From positions 1 to 42,323 of the forward strand of contig JANWJD010000206.1 of the NCBI GenBank assembly GCA_025449555.1: a DNA stretch of 42,323 nucleotides, written 5' to 3'. Positions 8,403-17,043 of the stretch are shown here, one piece after another (position 1 is the stretch's first letter; the number at the start of each line of letters is the position of its first letter). The stretch is from Chloroflexota bacterium. GTDB taxonomy: Bacteria > Chloroflexota > UBA5177. Below the pieces are notes generated by a model. The model ran no database searches, was not told the DNA's origin, and saw only the letters and a program-made list of their open reading frames with translations. The translations under genes were made by a program, and so were the position numbers.

Positions 8403-11033
8403 GTGAATAGCGAAACCATTCGGCAGCGCTTTGTCGATTTCTTTGTCGAACGCGGCCATCTGAACGTGCCCGGCCTGCCCCTCGTCCCCAACGACCCGGG
8501 CATCACCACGTTGTTCACCATTGCCGGAATGCAGCAAATGATTCCCTACTTCCTGGGACGCGAACAACCGCCGAGCCGGAACATGGTTTCCGTCCAGAAG
8601 ACGATTCGCACCAATGATATCGATGAGGTAGGCGACGATTATCATCTCACCTTCTTTGAAATGCTCGGCAATTTCTCCGTCGGCGCCTACTTCAAAGAAC
8701 AGGCTATTCGCTACACCTGGGAATTCTTGACCGACACCATGGGCGTGCCGGCAGACCGGTGGTGGGCCACGGTCTATCCAGGTGACGACGAGTCACGGCG
8801 CGCCTGGCTAGGTGTCGGGCTGCCGCCCGAACGAATAGGTGAAGATCCGAGTAACTGGTGGGCTCCCGGCCCGGTCGGTCCCTGCGGGCCAAACAGTGAG
8901 ATTCATTTCGACCGTGGGGAGGAAGTCGGATGTGGCCGGGCCGATTGCCGGCCCGAAACCGGCTGTTGCGATCGGTTTTGGGAAATCTGGAACGACGTCT
9001 TCATGTCGTTCTATCAGGAAGAAGCGGGCGAGCGTCGTCCGCTTCCCTGGAACAATGTAGACACCGGCATGGGATTGGAACGCCTGGTGGCCGTGCTACA
9101 GAACGTCCGGTCAGTCTACGACACCGATCTTTTTCAGCCGATCATCGGCTCTGTGGCTGGAATGGCGCACATTGAATACGGCCGAGACCCTGCGGCCGAC
9201 CGGTCGCTGCGCATCATTGCCGACCACTCTCGCGCCGTCGCGTTCATCGTGGCGGAAGGTGTCATGCCGTCCTCCGAGGGCAGAGGATACGTTGTGCGCC
9301 GCTTGCTTCGTCGGGCTGCCTTTCACGGGCGTTCGCTAGGAATCACTAAGCCGTTCCTCGCGCACACGATCGACGCGGTGGTCGATGGCATGGGCGGGTT
9401 TCACACCAATCTGCAACAGAACCGTGACCGGATTGTGAAGGTCGTGGAGCACGAGGAACGTCGCTTCGTCCAGACCCTCGCCCGTGGCCTCCACATCTTT
9501 GAAGAAATAGCGGAACGTGCGGCGACCGGCGATGGCGTCATTGGCGGACACGATGTCTTCGTGCTGTCGGACACGCACGGTTTCCCCCTGGAAATGACGG
9601 TGGAACTGGCCCGCGAGCGGGGCTTGACGGTAGACGAAGCTGGATTCGGCGAAGAGCTGAGAGCCCAGCAGCAACGTGCCAGCGCCCGTCGCTTCAGCCG
9701 ATCCATCGGCACATCACCCAACACCTTCCTCCGCCTGGCAGAAACGATAGGGCCGACCATCTTTACGGGCTATAACGAACTCCGTACGACGGCCGAAGTG
9801 TTGGCCCTGCTGGCTGAAGGTCGGCCGGTGACGCGGGCCGAAACAGGCGACGAAATCGAAGTCGTGCTGTCATCCACGCCGTTCTATGCTGAGTCCGGCG
9901 GTCAGGTCGGTGACACGGGCTTGATCGAAAGCGACGGCGCCTTGCTTCGGGTAACGGATACGCAGCGACCGATTCAGTCGTTGATTGTGCATGCGGTCTC
10001 CGTGGAAAGCGGGAGTATCGCGGTCGGCGATATCGTCGTCGCCGAAGTAGATGCCGAACGGCGCTTGCACATCCTGCCGCACCACTCAGGGACCCACCTC
10101 ATCCATAAGGCGCTGCAGGAAGTACTCGGGCCGGAGGCAAAACAGGCCGGCTCATTGGTCGCGCCCGATCGCTTGAGATTTGACTTTACCTGGCCCGAGC
10201 CGGTATCGGCGGAAGATCTGCGCGAAGTGCAAGACCGAGTCAATGCGGCCATCTGGGCGAACCTCCCGGTCACGCTGGAACTGAAATCGTATGACGAGGC
10301 GATCGCAGAAGGTGCGATGGCTCTGTTTGGCGAAAAATACGGCGACGTGGTGCGGGTGGTCAAGATCGGGGAGTGGAGCAAAGAGCTCTGTGGTGGGACG
10401 CATGTGGATGCCACCGGCGACATCGGCCTGCTCGTGATCATTAGTGAAACCGGCATCGGCAGCGGCGTGCGCCGCGTCGAAGCACTGGCCGGCGCCGCCG
10501 CCTATACCTACGTCAATGGCCTGCGAGAACAAATTGCTGCCTCTGCCGAAGCGTTGGGTGCGCCACCTCACAACCTGGTCAAGCGTGCCGAACAGGTGAT
10601 GGAGCAGGCCAGGAAAGATGAAAAGCGATTGCAACACCTGACGCAGCAACTGGCAGTGCTCCAGGCCGATCGCCTGGTCGAGCAGGCTATTTCGGTAGAT
10701 GGCATGAGCGTGGTCGCGGATCGCATCAATACCGACGATCCGGACTACCTCGAAGTTGCCACCGATCACGTAAAAGCCCGTCTCAACCGCGGTATCGTGG
10801 TGTTTGGCACTGTGGTGGGCAACAAGACGGCGTACAGCCTGGGAGTCACCAAGAATCTCAACGACGAAGGGTTTAGCGCCGGTACCCTACTGCAAGAAGC
10901 GCTCGAGGAGTCTCATGCCGGAAAGGGAGGCGGGCGACCCTGGTTCGCCCGCGGCGGTGGAGAGGATGCATCGAAAGTGGATGAATTCTTGCGCACCGCA
11001 GTGGAAGTAATACGACGAAAGGCAGAAGGCTAA
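8403..11033 (+). CDS. alaS: Alanyl-tRNA synthetase
   Basis: Charges tRNA-Ala. The 876-residue product has the expected full length and domain order: class II catalytic core from the N-terminus (RFVDFFVERGH, ARG-free FTIAGMQQMIPYF, FEMLGNFSVGAYFK), tRNA-recognition region, editing domain with the HxxxH zinc motif (H561-SGT-H565) and CGGTH (C663-H667), then a C-terminal coiled/DHHA1-type region ending in FSAGTLLQEALEESHAGKGGGRPWFARGGG. An extra Cys-rich loop GCGRADCRPETGCCDRFWEI in the catalytic half is typical of many bacterial AlaRS. Start is GTG 8403. ruvX follows after one base. Confidence 0.97.
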   Translation: MNSETIRQRFVDFFVERGHLNVPGLPLVPNDPGITTLFTIAGMQQMIPYFLGREQPPSRNMVSVQKTIRTNDIDEVGDDYHLTFFEMLGNFSVGAYFKEQAIRYTWEFLTDTMGVPADRWWATVYPGDDESRRAWLGVGLPPERIGEDPSNWWAPGPVGPCGPNSEIHFDRGEEVGCGRADCRPETGCCDRFWEIWNDVFMSFYQEEAGERRPLPWNNVDTGMGLERLVAVLQNVRSVYDTDLFQPIIGSVAGMAHIEYGRDPAADRSLRIIADHSRAVAFIVAEGVMPSSEGRGYVVRRLLRRAAFHGRSLGITKPFLAHTIDAVVDGMGGFHTNLQQNRDRIVKVVEHEERRFVQTLARGLHIFEEIAERAATGDGVIGGHDVFVLSDTHGFPLEMTVELARERGLTVDEAGFGEELRAQQQRASARRFSRSIGTSPNTFLRLAETIGPTIFTGYNELRTTAEVLALLAEGRPVTRAETGDEIEVVLSSTPFYAESGGQVGDTGLIESDGALLRVTDTQRPIQSLIVHAVSVESGSIAVGDIVVAEVDAERRLHILPHHSGTHLIHKALQEVLGPEAKQAGSLVAPDRLRFDFTWPEPVSAEDLREVQDRVNAAIWANLPVTLELKSYDEAIAEGAMALFGEKYGDVVRVVKIGEWSKELCGGTHVDATGDIGLLVIISETGIGSGVRRVEALAGAAAYTYVNGLREQIAASAEALGAPPHNLVKRAEQVMEQARKDEKRLQHLTQQLAVLQADRLVEQAISVDGMSVVADRINTDDPDYLEVATDHVKARLNRGIVVFGTVVGNKTAYSLGVTKNLNDEGFSAGTLLQEALEESHAGKGGGRPWFARGGGEDASKVDEFLRTAVEVIRRKAEG

Positions 11034-11034
11034 C

Positions 11035-11496
11035 GTGAGCGATACTGCCGGCTCTCGTTGGCCGCGTGACACCCTTCGCTTACTCGGTCTCGATGTCGGT
11101 GACCGCCGAATTGGCGTGGCCATCAGTGATCCCACCGGATCGCTGGCCAGCCCGGTCGAGGTCTATCACCGGCGCGATCAGGTTACTGACACGCAGCACG
11201 TCATGGACCTGGCCGACGAATTGGAGGCAAGTGGAGTCGTGGTCGGCTTGCCGAAAAACATGAACGGCACCGAAGGACCTCAAGCTGAGAAGACGCGCGA
11301 CTTCGCGGACACCCTCACCGCGCGTGGCCTCGACGTTCACCTGTGGGACGAACGGCTGAGCACGGTGGAGGCGACTCGCCGCATGGTCGAACAACGACAC
11401 CGGCGGCGTGGCATCCAGCAACGTATCGATTCAGAAGCTGCTGCCCTGATCTTGCAAACTTACCTCGACTTTGTCCGAATTCGAGGGGCACAGTGA
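11035..11496 (+). CDS. ruvX: Pre-16S rRNA nuclease / YqgF (RuvX) family
   Basis: RNase H-fold nuclease implicated in 16S rRNA 5' maturation and long annotated as a putative Holliday junction resolvase. The 153-residue protein has the family motifs LGLDVGDRRIGVAISD, VVGLPKNMNGTEGPQ, LWDERLSTVEA and DSEAAALILQTYL with its conserved acidic residues. GTG start one base after the alaS stop; the stop overlaps the GTG of mltG. The alaS-ruvX-mltG order is widely conserved in bacteria. Confidence 0.94.
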   Translation: MSDTAGSRWPRDTLRLLGLDVGDRRIGVAISDPTGSLASPVEVYHRRDQVTDTQHVMDLADELEASGVVVGLPKNMNGTEGPQAEKTRDFADTLTARGLDVHLWDERLSTVEATRRMVEQRHRRRGIQQRIDSEAAALILQTYLDFVRIRGAQ

Positions 11497-12602
11497 GCAG
11501 TTCCGGACCCCAGGTGCGAAGGCGGCCACGGCCTGTCATTGAACACCCCACGTACAAGGCCCCGAGCTATCAGTCGCGCATTTGGGGAAGACTGGTCTTT
11601 CTGGTTTTTCTTGTAGCGCTCTGCGCTGTGATCGGCGTCTCCGGCGGGCTCTACTACGGACTGCACAAGTCTCAGGGAAACGACGGCCGCGACCTGAACT
11701 TTCATGTCGGCGCCGGCGATACAGTGACGACGGTGGCAAACCGTTTGGAGCGGAAAGGGGTCATCAACAGCGCGTTGCTGTTTCGAGTCGACGCCAAAAT
11801 CCAGAGCCTCGCGGGAAACCTCAAAGTGGGAGATTACGTTCTCCGCAAAAACATGAGCATCGACGACATGGTGGCCGCATTGCAGATCCCGCACACGAGC
11901 TACGTCAATGTCGTCATCCCGGAGGGATTCCGCATGGAACAGATCGCAGCACGTCTGCAACATGACGGCATCGACGCGGCATCGTTCCTCCAGGAAGCTC
12001 GTAGACCCAACCTTAGGTTCCTCAATGCCGGAGTTCTCTCCGACAAGCCGGCCGGGTACGGTCTCGAGGGCTACCTCTTTCCCAATACCTATAAAGTTCC
12101 ACGCGGTTATAGTGGCAGAGATTTTGCCCGGTTAATGGTCCAACAGCTCTCCATTGAGTTCACACCCGCCATGCGTGCCTCCGCTCGGGCGCACGGGCTC
12201 TCGATCTTCCAGGCGCTGACCCTGGCCTCGATCGTGGAACGGGAAGCCCAGGTAGCAAGCGAGCGTCCCCTCATTGCGGGGGTCTATTACAACCGTTTGA
12301 AATACAAGATGCAGCTCGGAGCCGACCCCACCGTGCAATTCATTCTCGGCTCACCCCGCAAATGGTGGCCGGTCCTCCAGGTAGAGGCTCGGACCATCCA
12401 GCCCAATAGTCCCTACAACACCTACACGCACACCGGTCTTCCACCCTCGCCCATCGCGAATCCGGGATTGAGTAGCATTCAGGCTGCCGTGGCGCCCGCC
12501 CGAACGACATACCTGTACTTTGTCGCGAAGGGTAACGGTCACCATGCATTTGCCACCACGCTGGCGGAACAAACGGCCAACATTGCGAAGTACCAGCACT
12601 AA
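11493..12602 (+). CDS. mltG: Endolytic murein transglycosylase MltG (YceG)
   Basis: Membrane-anchored lytic transglycosylase that cuts nascent peptidoglycan glycan strands. The 369-residue product has a cytoplasmic basic N-terminus (RRRPRP), one TM span near 30-55 (LVFLVFLVALCAVIGVSGGL), a LysM-like segment, then the YceG domain with GLEGYLFPNTYKVPRG, the catalytic-type Glu at about 249 in LASIVEREAQ, YYNRLKYKMQLGADPTVQF and SPYNTYTHTGLPPSPIANPG. The start is GTG 11493, overlapping the ruvX stop; the upstream open frame lies within ruvX. Confidence 0.94.
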   Translation: MSSSGPQVRRRPRPVIEHPTYKAPSYQSRIWGRLVFLVFLVALCAVIGVSGGLYYGLHKSQGNDGRDLNFHVGAGDTVTTVANRLERKGVINSALLFRVDAKIQSLAGNLKVGDYVLRKNMSIDDMVAALQIPHTSYVNVVIPEGFRMEQIAARLQHDGIDAASFLQEARRPNLRFLNAGVLSDKPAGYGLEGYLFPNTYKVPRGYSGRDFARLMVQQLSIEFTPAMRASARAHGLSIFQALTLASIVEREAQVASERPLIAGVYYNRLKYKMQLGADPTVQFILGSPRKWWPVLQVEARTIQPNSPYNTYTHTGLPPSPIANPGLSSIQAAVAPARTTYLYFVAKGNGHHAFATTLAEQTANIAKYQH

Positions 12603-12619
12603 TTTTTCATGAGGGCTCT

Positions 12620-13177
12620 ATGATTTCCACCGGCGACCTGAAACGTGGCATGACGGTCGAACTCGACGGGGACCTGTGGTCGATCCTCGAATACAACCAC
12701 ATCAAGATTGGCCGGGGTAGCGCGCAGGTTCGCATCAAAATGCGAAATCTGAAGACCGGCACGACGGTCGAGCGCACATTTCAGGCGGGCGAAAAGTTTC
12801 GACGAGCGATCGTCGATCGCAAGCCGGTACAGTACCTCTATCATGAGGACGATACGTACTACTTCATGGACACCGAGTCCTTCGAACAGACCACGATGAC
12901 CGCCGGACAGCTGGGTGATATTACCGGCTATCTCAAAGACAACGGCTTGCTCGACATTATGACGTATGAAGATATACCGATCGACGCTGAGCTCCCGCCG
13001 AACGTTGAACTGGCCGTCACCCAAACTGATCCAGGCTTTCGTGGCGACACCGCCAGCGGCGGAAGCAAACCGGCCACCCTCGAGACCGGCATAGTAGTTC
13101 AGGTGCCCCTCTTCGTAAATGAAGGCGAACGCATACGGGTCGACACTCGGACCGGTCAATACATCGAACGCGCCTGA
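12620..13177 (+). CDS. efp: Translation elongation factor P
   Basis: Relieves ribosome stalling at polyproline stretches. The 185-residue, three-domain protein has the normal length and the C-terminal signature GDTASGGSKPATLETG followed by VQVPLFVNEG and DTRTGQYIERA. The domain I loop that reaches the peptidyl transferase centre reads HIKIGRGSA, so its tip is Arg32 instead of the Lys that E. coli modifies with beta-lysine. Arg at this site is rhamnosylated in some proteobacteria, but comparable KxGRG loops also occur in Thermus-like lineages. No modification gene is seen nearby. Gene lies 17 bp after mltG. Confidence 0.96.
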   Translation: MISTGDLKRGMTVELDGDLWSILEYNHIKIGRGSAQVRIKMRNLKTGTTVERTFQAGEKFRRAIVDRKPVQYLYHEDDTYYFMDTESFEQTTMTAGQLGDITGYLKDNGLLDIMTYEDIPIDAELPPNVELAVTQTDPGFRGDTASGGSKPATLETGIVVQVPLFVNEGERIRVDTRTGQYIERA

Positions 13178-13183
13178 TCGTTG

Positions 13184-13618
13184 ATGACAAAAGAGGTCTA
13201 CCTCACGGAGTCCCTTCCCAAGCTCCTGCGCATTCTCCAGGACAGTGATGTGCGAGAACTCCAACTGGAGGAAGGTGACATTCGGGTGAGAATCCATCGT
13301 GGTTCTGAGGTGCTGGTCGACACGTCAGGAGGGATCGGTCATTCGATCGAACTTTCGGCGCCTGCCGTTCCCACCTCCGCGCTCGTGCGCGCCTCGATCG
13401 TCGGCACCTTTTATCGCGCCGGGAGGCCCGGCATGGCCCCACTCGTCTCTGAGGGAGCGCATGTTCAGGCCGCGACCGTCATCGGCATCATTGAAGCGCT
13501 TCAGGTATTGACCGACGTGGAGGCCGGATGTGCCGGCATCGTCACAGCAGTGCTCGCTACCGATGGCCAGCCCGTTGAGTACAACCAGCCGCTACTCGAA
13601 ATTCAACTCGATGGCTGA
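13184..13618 (+). CDS. AccB-like biotinyl-domain protein lacking the biotin lysine
   Basis: A 144-residue homologue of the acetyl-CoA carboxylase biotin carboxyl carrier protein. Its N-terminal part (LLRILQDSDVRELQLEEGD), linker, and C-terminal biotinyl domain (IVGTFYRAGRPGMAPLVSEG, IGIIEA, GQPVEYNQPLLEIQL) align with AccB throughout. However the biotin site, canonically EAMKM, is EALQV here: the acceptor Lys is Gln107 (CAG at 13502-13504) and the flanking Met residues are Leu and Val. No accC follows, although accB-accC is the common order in this efp-xseA neighbourhood. It cannot be biotinylated at the standard site, so a carboxylase carrier role is doubtful; a structural or regulatory role is conjecture. 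Start ATG 13184 or TTG 13181. Confidence 0.85.
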   Translation: MTKEVYLTESLPKLLRILQDSDVRELQLEEGDIRVRIHRGSEVLVDTSGGIGHSIELSAPAVPTSALVRASIVGTFYRAGRPGMAPLVSEGAHVQAATVIGIIEALQVLTDVEAGCAGIVTAVLATDGQPVEYNQPLLEIQLDG

Positions 13619-14840
13619 CATCTCCCCGCATCTTCCTGCTGAGATCCTCAGCGTCAGCCAGGTGACGCGCTATCTCAAATATCTGGTCGAGGGGGATCAA
13701 CTGCTTGGGGCGCTGTCTGTCCGCGGCGAGGTCTGCGAACTCTCCCGTTCCGCCAACGGTCACATCTACCTGTCGATCAAGGACAGCACCAGCCAGATCG
13801 CCTGCGTGCTGTTTCGAAAGGAGTCGATGCGCCAGCCTGACGAGGTGCGAGAGCTCCGAAAAGGCGTCGCCGTCGTCCTCCACGGTTACTTGACGCTCTA
13901 TGAACCCCGGGGAACCTGTCAGCTCTTTGTAGAGCGAGTGGTGATCGAGGGCGAGGGTGCCTTCTTCCTGCGCTTCGAACGTCTCAAAGCCAAACTGGAG
14001 TCGGAGGGACTATTTGCGCCGGAGCGAAAACGGGCCATCCCGCCATTTCCTCGGGTTCTGGCGCTCGTAACCTCCCTTCGGGGTCAGGCCTACCACGACG
14101 TCTTACACCGGCTGCGCGCCCAATATCCGTTCGTACGCGTGATCGAAGCGGGTGTCTCCGTGCAGGGTAGCAGCGCACCTGACGAAATCGTCATGGCGAT
14201 CGATATTCTGAACCGATCGACCCGCGCCGACCTTATCCTCCTCGTGCGGGGAGGTGGATCGCCTGAGGATCTCGCGGCCTTCAACGACGAGCGACTGGCC
14301 CGTGCGATCTACGCCTCTCGCATTCCGGTCATCACGGGTATAGGGCACGAAACGGACTACACCATCGTGGACTTCGTCGCCGATCTACGTGCCGCCACCC
14401 CCTCCCTCGCGGCGGCCGCTGCGGTGCCGGACATCGGCTCGCTCGTGCAGCGTGCCACCGCCCTCCACCAGGAGACAACTATTGCCGTCGACGAGCGCTT
14501 GCGCGCTGCCCGACTCCGCTGGCGAGACGCCAATCGAGGCCTGCTCCATGCCAGTCCCGGGAACCGGCTGCGCGTGCAGCGCCAGCGAGCAGACGAACTC
14601 GGTCAACATGCCGATCGCTCTATCAAGCTGCACCTGCGGAGCAAGCGGTCTCGTCTCGACGCCCTCACCGCACAACTTCACGCCCTCGATCCGCTCGCGA
14701 TTCTCGAGCGTGGCTATGCGGTGCTCTCAGATCCTGAAACAGGAAGAGTTGTGCGTTCGGTCACCTCCGTTCAGCCCGGACATCTGCTACGGGCGCAGGT
14801 CGCCGACGGCGAATTTACGGTGCGAACGGAGGGGACGTGA
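13611..14840 (+). CDS. xseA: Exodeoxyribonuclease VII large subunit
   Basis: Large subunit of the single-strand-specific exonuclease VII. The 409-residue protein has an N-terminal OB-fold (LSVRGEVCELSRSANGHIYLSIKD, IACVLF) and the catalytic core with VTSLRGQAYHDVLHRLRAQYPF, LILLVRGGGSPEDLAAFNDE and PVITGIGHETDYTIVDFVADLRAATPS, then a long Arg-rich coiled region and LDPLAILERGYAVL. Start ATG 13611 overlaps the end of the accB-like gene by 8 bp, indicating coupling. Stop overlaps xseB. Confidence 0.96.
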   Translation: MADISPHLPAEILSVSQVTRYLKYLVEGDQLLGALSVRGEVCELSRSANGHIYLSIKDSTSQIACVLFRKESMRQPDEVRELRKGVAVVLHGYLTLYEPRGTCQLFVERVVIEGEGAFFLRFERLKAKLESEGLFAPERKRAIPPFPRVLALVTSLRGQAYHDVLHRLRAQYPFVRVIEAGVSVQGSSAPDEIVMAIDILNRSTRADLILLVRGGGSPEDLAAFNDERLARAIYASRIPVITGIGHETDYTIVDFVADLRAATPSLAAAAAVPDIGSLVQRATALHQETTIAVDERLRAARLRWRDANRGLLHASPGNRLRVQRQRADELGQHADRSIKLHLRSKRSRLDALTAQLHALDPLAILERGYAVLSDPETGRVVRSVTSVQPGHLLRAQVADGEFTVRTEGT

Positions 14841-15085
14841 CGGAAGCTCTCAATTTTGAACAGGCACTCGCCGAGCTCGAGTCAGTGGTCAAACAACTGC
14901 AGCGCCCGGAACTCCCGCTCGATCAGGCGGTTGCCCTATATCGGCGCGGTACCGAGTTGGCCCAGAAGAGCGAAGATTTGCTGGCATCCGCGGAAATTCA
15001 AGTGCAGACTCTCACCAATGCGGTGCAAGAACGCTTCGCCGAGTATTCGGTCGACGAACGCGACGACGAAGACCTTGATCTCTAA
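14837..15085 (+). CDS. xseB: Exodeoxyribonuclease VII small subunit
   Basis: The 82-residue XseB subunit, several copies of which bind XseA. It shows the family core NFEQALAELESVVKQLQRPELPLDQAVALYRRG in two helices and an acidic C-terminus (DERDDEDLDL). GTG start at 14837 overlaps the xseA stop (GTGA). Last gene of the alaS-to-xseB run; a long-loop terminator follows about 70 bp later. Confidence 0.94.
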   Translation: MTEALNFEQALAELESVVKQLQRPELPLDQAVALYRRGTELAQKSEDLLASAEIQVQTLTNAVQERFAEYSVDERDDEDLDL

Positions 15086-15156
15086 GCTTCGACCAATGGG
15101 CTTCTCATCGTGGTCCAATGTCGGACCGGTACGATAAAGAAGCTTCCTTCCTCCCT

Positions 15157-15239
15157 GTGAGGCCGGTCGGGGACCTTCAGGACTCCTCCTCATCGACAGA
15201 CGCACAACGCCTCTCTCCGACCGGCCTCACACATTTTTT
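15157..15239 (+). terminator. Long-loop hairpin with T-tract after xseB
   Basis: A perfect 14-bp inverted repeat, GTGAGGCCGGTCGG (15157-15170) and its complement (15217-15230), encloses a 46-nt loop and is followed by ACATTTTTT (15231-15239). It sits between the convergent xseB and lysA genes. The T-run is on the plus strand only, so it would terminate the xseB transcript. The loop is much longer than in typical Rho-independent terminators. Confidence 0.6.
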
Positions 15240-15262
15240 GGAGCATGTGGCGCAGCTCTCGC

Positions 15263-16570
15263 TCAGTTGAGCTTCTGGTCGCTGTAGCTCACTTCCCGTG
15301 CCAGAATGTCGCTAATCGTGGCGCGTCGAGTCATCAAGCGGGCATCGCGACCGTCGACCAGTACGGATGCCGGCGGTGGGACCAGGTTGTAGCTGTTCGC
15401 CATTGACAACTGGTACGCGCCTGACACCGGAACGCAGATGAGGTCTCCGACGCTCACCTCCGGAAGCGGAACATCGCGCGCCAATACATCTCCAGCTTCA
15501 CAATATCGACCCACGATATCCGCCTTGCCCACCGGGACTTCCATCCCACGATTCGGCAAGAACGCGGTGTACCGGGCGCCGTACAGGGCCGGTCGCAGGT
15601 TATCTCCCATGCCGCCGTCCACCGCCACGATCCGACCCGACTCCCGAACCTTGACGGCGCCGACGCGGTACAGCGCTACCGCCGCGTTGGCCACCAGCGC
15701 CCGGCCCGGCTCAACAGCCAGTCGGACGCGGTTGAACCCGGCGCTGCCCTCTGCCACGGCGTTAGCCACCTCGCGCGGCGACAGAGTTGCGTCCCCATCC
15801 GAGTAGGCGATGGCCCAGCCACCGCCGAGGCTGACTTCCTCGCTCCGCAGGCCGTGTTGCGCGAAACGGACGGCCACTTGGGCCATGTCGCAGGCTGCCC
15901 GCCGATAGATGTCGGCACCGGTGATTTGCGAACCAAGGTGAGTATGGAGACCAATGAAGCGGAGACCGGAGTTCTCCGCGAGCAACCCGAGAACCTGGGT
16001 CTCGTCGTCCGACTCGACCATCACACCAAATTTCGATCCGGTGCCGCTGGTCTGCAGCCAGGGATGAGTCTCGGCTTCGAGCGGAAGTGACATTCGTACC
16101 ATCACATTGACTGGGTGCTGGGGACTTCGAGCTAGAGACACCAACCTGGCCAGTTCATCTGCACCGTCGACGACGATCGCGCGGATTCCGACTCGTATGG
16201 CGTACTGAAGTTCCCGATCTGATTTGCAATTGCCATGGAGGTGAATCTGCTCGGGGTGGAATCCTGCTTGGATCGCGGCTACCATTTCCCCTTCAGAAAC
16301 TGCGTCGATGTCGAGTCCACTCTGTTGCAGCGTCCGAAGCACCCCAATGGTCGAACAGGCCTTGGCCGCGAAGCTCATTCTCGCCCCCAGCGATTCGAAC
16401 GCTGCCTTTACGTCCTGCGCGTTCTCACGCAGAGTGACCGCATCGTAGACGTAGAGAGGTGTGCCGAATGCGGCGGCCAGGACAGAGAGATCCCATCGGC
16501 CGATGAGGGTCTTGGTTGGTTCGATCCGGCAGTCGCGGGGCAGGAGTGCGCTTGAGGGGGTAGACGTCAT
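15263..16570 (-). CDS. lysA: Diaminopimelate decarboxylase
   Basis: PLP-dependent last step of lysine synthesis, meso-diaminopimelate to lysine. The 435-residue fold-type III decarboxylase has the PLP lysine at about 70 in SFAAKAC, HLHGNCKS, HTHLGSQ, EPGRALVANA, and the C-terminal CEAGDVLARD and SGAYQLSMANSYN active-site motifs. The usual KAN at the PLP site is KAC and HGNNKS is HGNCKS, so two Cys residues sit near the cofactor; these are tolerated variants in the family as far as I know. Start ATG at 16570. Confidence 0.94.
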   Translation of the reverse strand: MTSTPSSALLPRDCRIEPTKTLIGRWDLSVLAAAFGTPLYVYDAVTLRENAQDVKAAFESLGARMSFAAKACSTIGVLRTLQQSGLDIDAVSEGEMVAAIQAGFHPEQIHLHGNCKSDRELQYAIRVGIRAIVVDGADELARLVSLARSPQHPVNVMVRMSLPLEAETHPWLQTSGTGSKFGVMVESDDETQVLGLLAENSGLRFIGLHTHLGSQITGADIYRRAACDMAQVAVRFAQHGLRSEEVSLGGGWAIAYSDGDATLSPREVANAVAEGSAGFNRVRLAVEPGRALVANAAVALYRVGAVKVRESGRIVAVDGGMGDNLRPALYGARYTAFLPNRGMEVPVGKADIVGRYCEAGDVLARDVPLPEVSVGDLICVPVSGAYQLSMANSYNLVPPPASVLVDGRDARLMTRRATISDILAREVSYSDQKLN

Positions 16571-16641
16571 GAAACCACCATACCCGATGCTCGATTTCCA
16601 CCCCGAAGGTCGTGACGCCCGTCAAGCGACGTGGCGCCGGC

Positions 16642-17007
16642 TCAACTCCAGTCGACTTCCGTTACCTCGCCCCCCACGATTGTGACTTGGTCGACGGGGT
16701 TTGGCCCCTCGCCCCACAAATCGTACTCCCCGGCCTGAAGTGCTGGATATACCGCCGCAAAGCACACTCTCCCATTGAAGTTCCGTTCGTGGACCTGGTT
16801 GTGCGTACGGTGGCTATGGTGAGCATGATCTCCGTCATGGCTGTGATGTTCGTGCAGTTCGTCAGTCGCGCTATGCCCTCGCGGGCTGATCTCGATCTCG
16901 TCCCCGTTCGCTTCCGGCTTCGTATACAGAATCAGCGCCCCGATATCTCCGCCGATGTCCAGCACAACCTGTTCAGTCCGAGTGCTCATGTTGTGAACTT
17001 CTGCCAT
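16642..17007 (-). CDS. Histidine-rich small protein, possible metal binder
   Basis: A 121-residue protein with no signal peptide. The N-terminal VVLDIGGDIGALILYT and C-terminal GRVCFAAVYPALQAGEYDLW plus VTIVGGEVTEVDW suggest a small beta-sandwich, similar to uncharacterised actinobacterial proteins I recall but cannot name. Between them, residues 45-73 hold 11 His with Asp/Glu (runs such as HEHHSHDGDHAHHSH), a likely divalent-metal-binding loop. The start is ATG 17007, served by AAGGAG 6 nt upstream; a TTG at 17022 would put that ribosome site inside the gene. It lies 95 bp after the DUF4331 gene and is probably cotranscribed with it. Confidence 0.8.
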   Translation of the reverse strand: MAEVHNMSTRTEQVVLDIGGDIGALILYTKPEANGDEIEISPRGHSATDELHEHHSHDGDHAHHSHRTHNQVHERNFNGRVCFAAVYPALQAGEYDLWGEGPNPVDQVTIVGGEVTEVDWS

Positions 17008-17043
17008 TTTGAACTCCTTCAATCCTGACCGTCCTACATCGCA

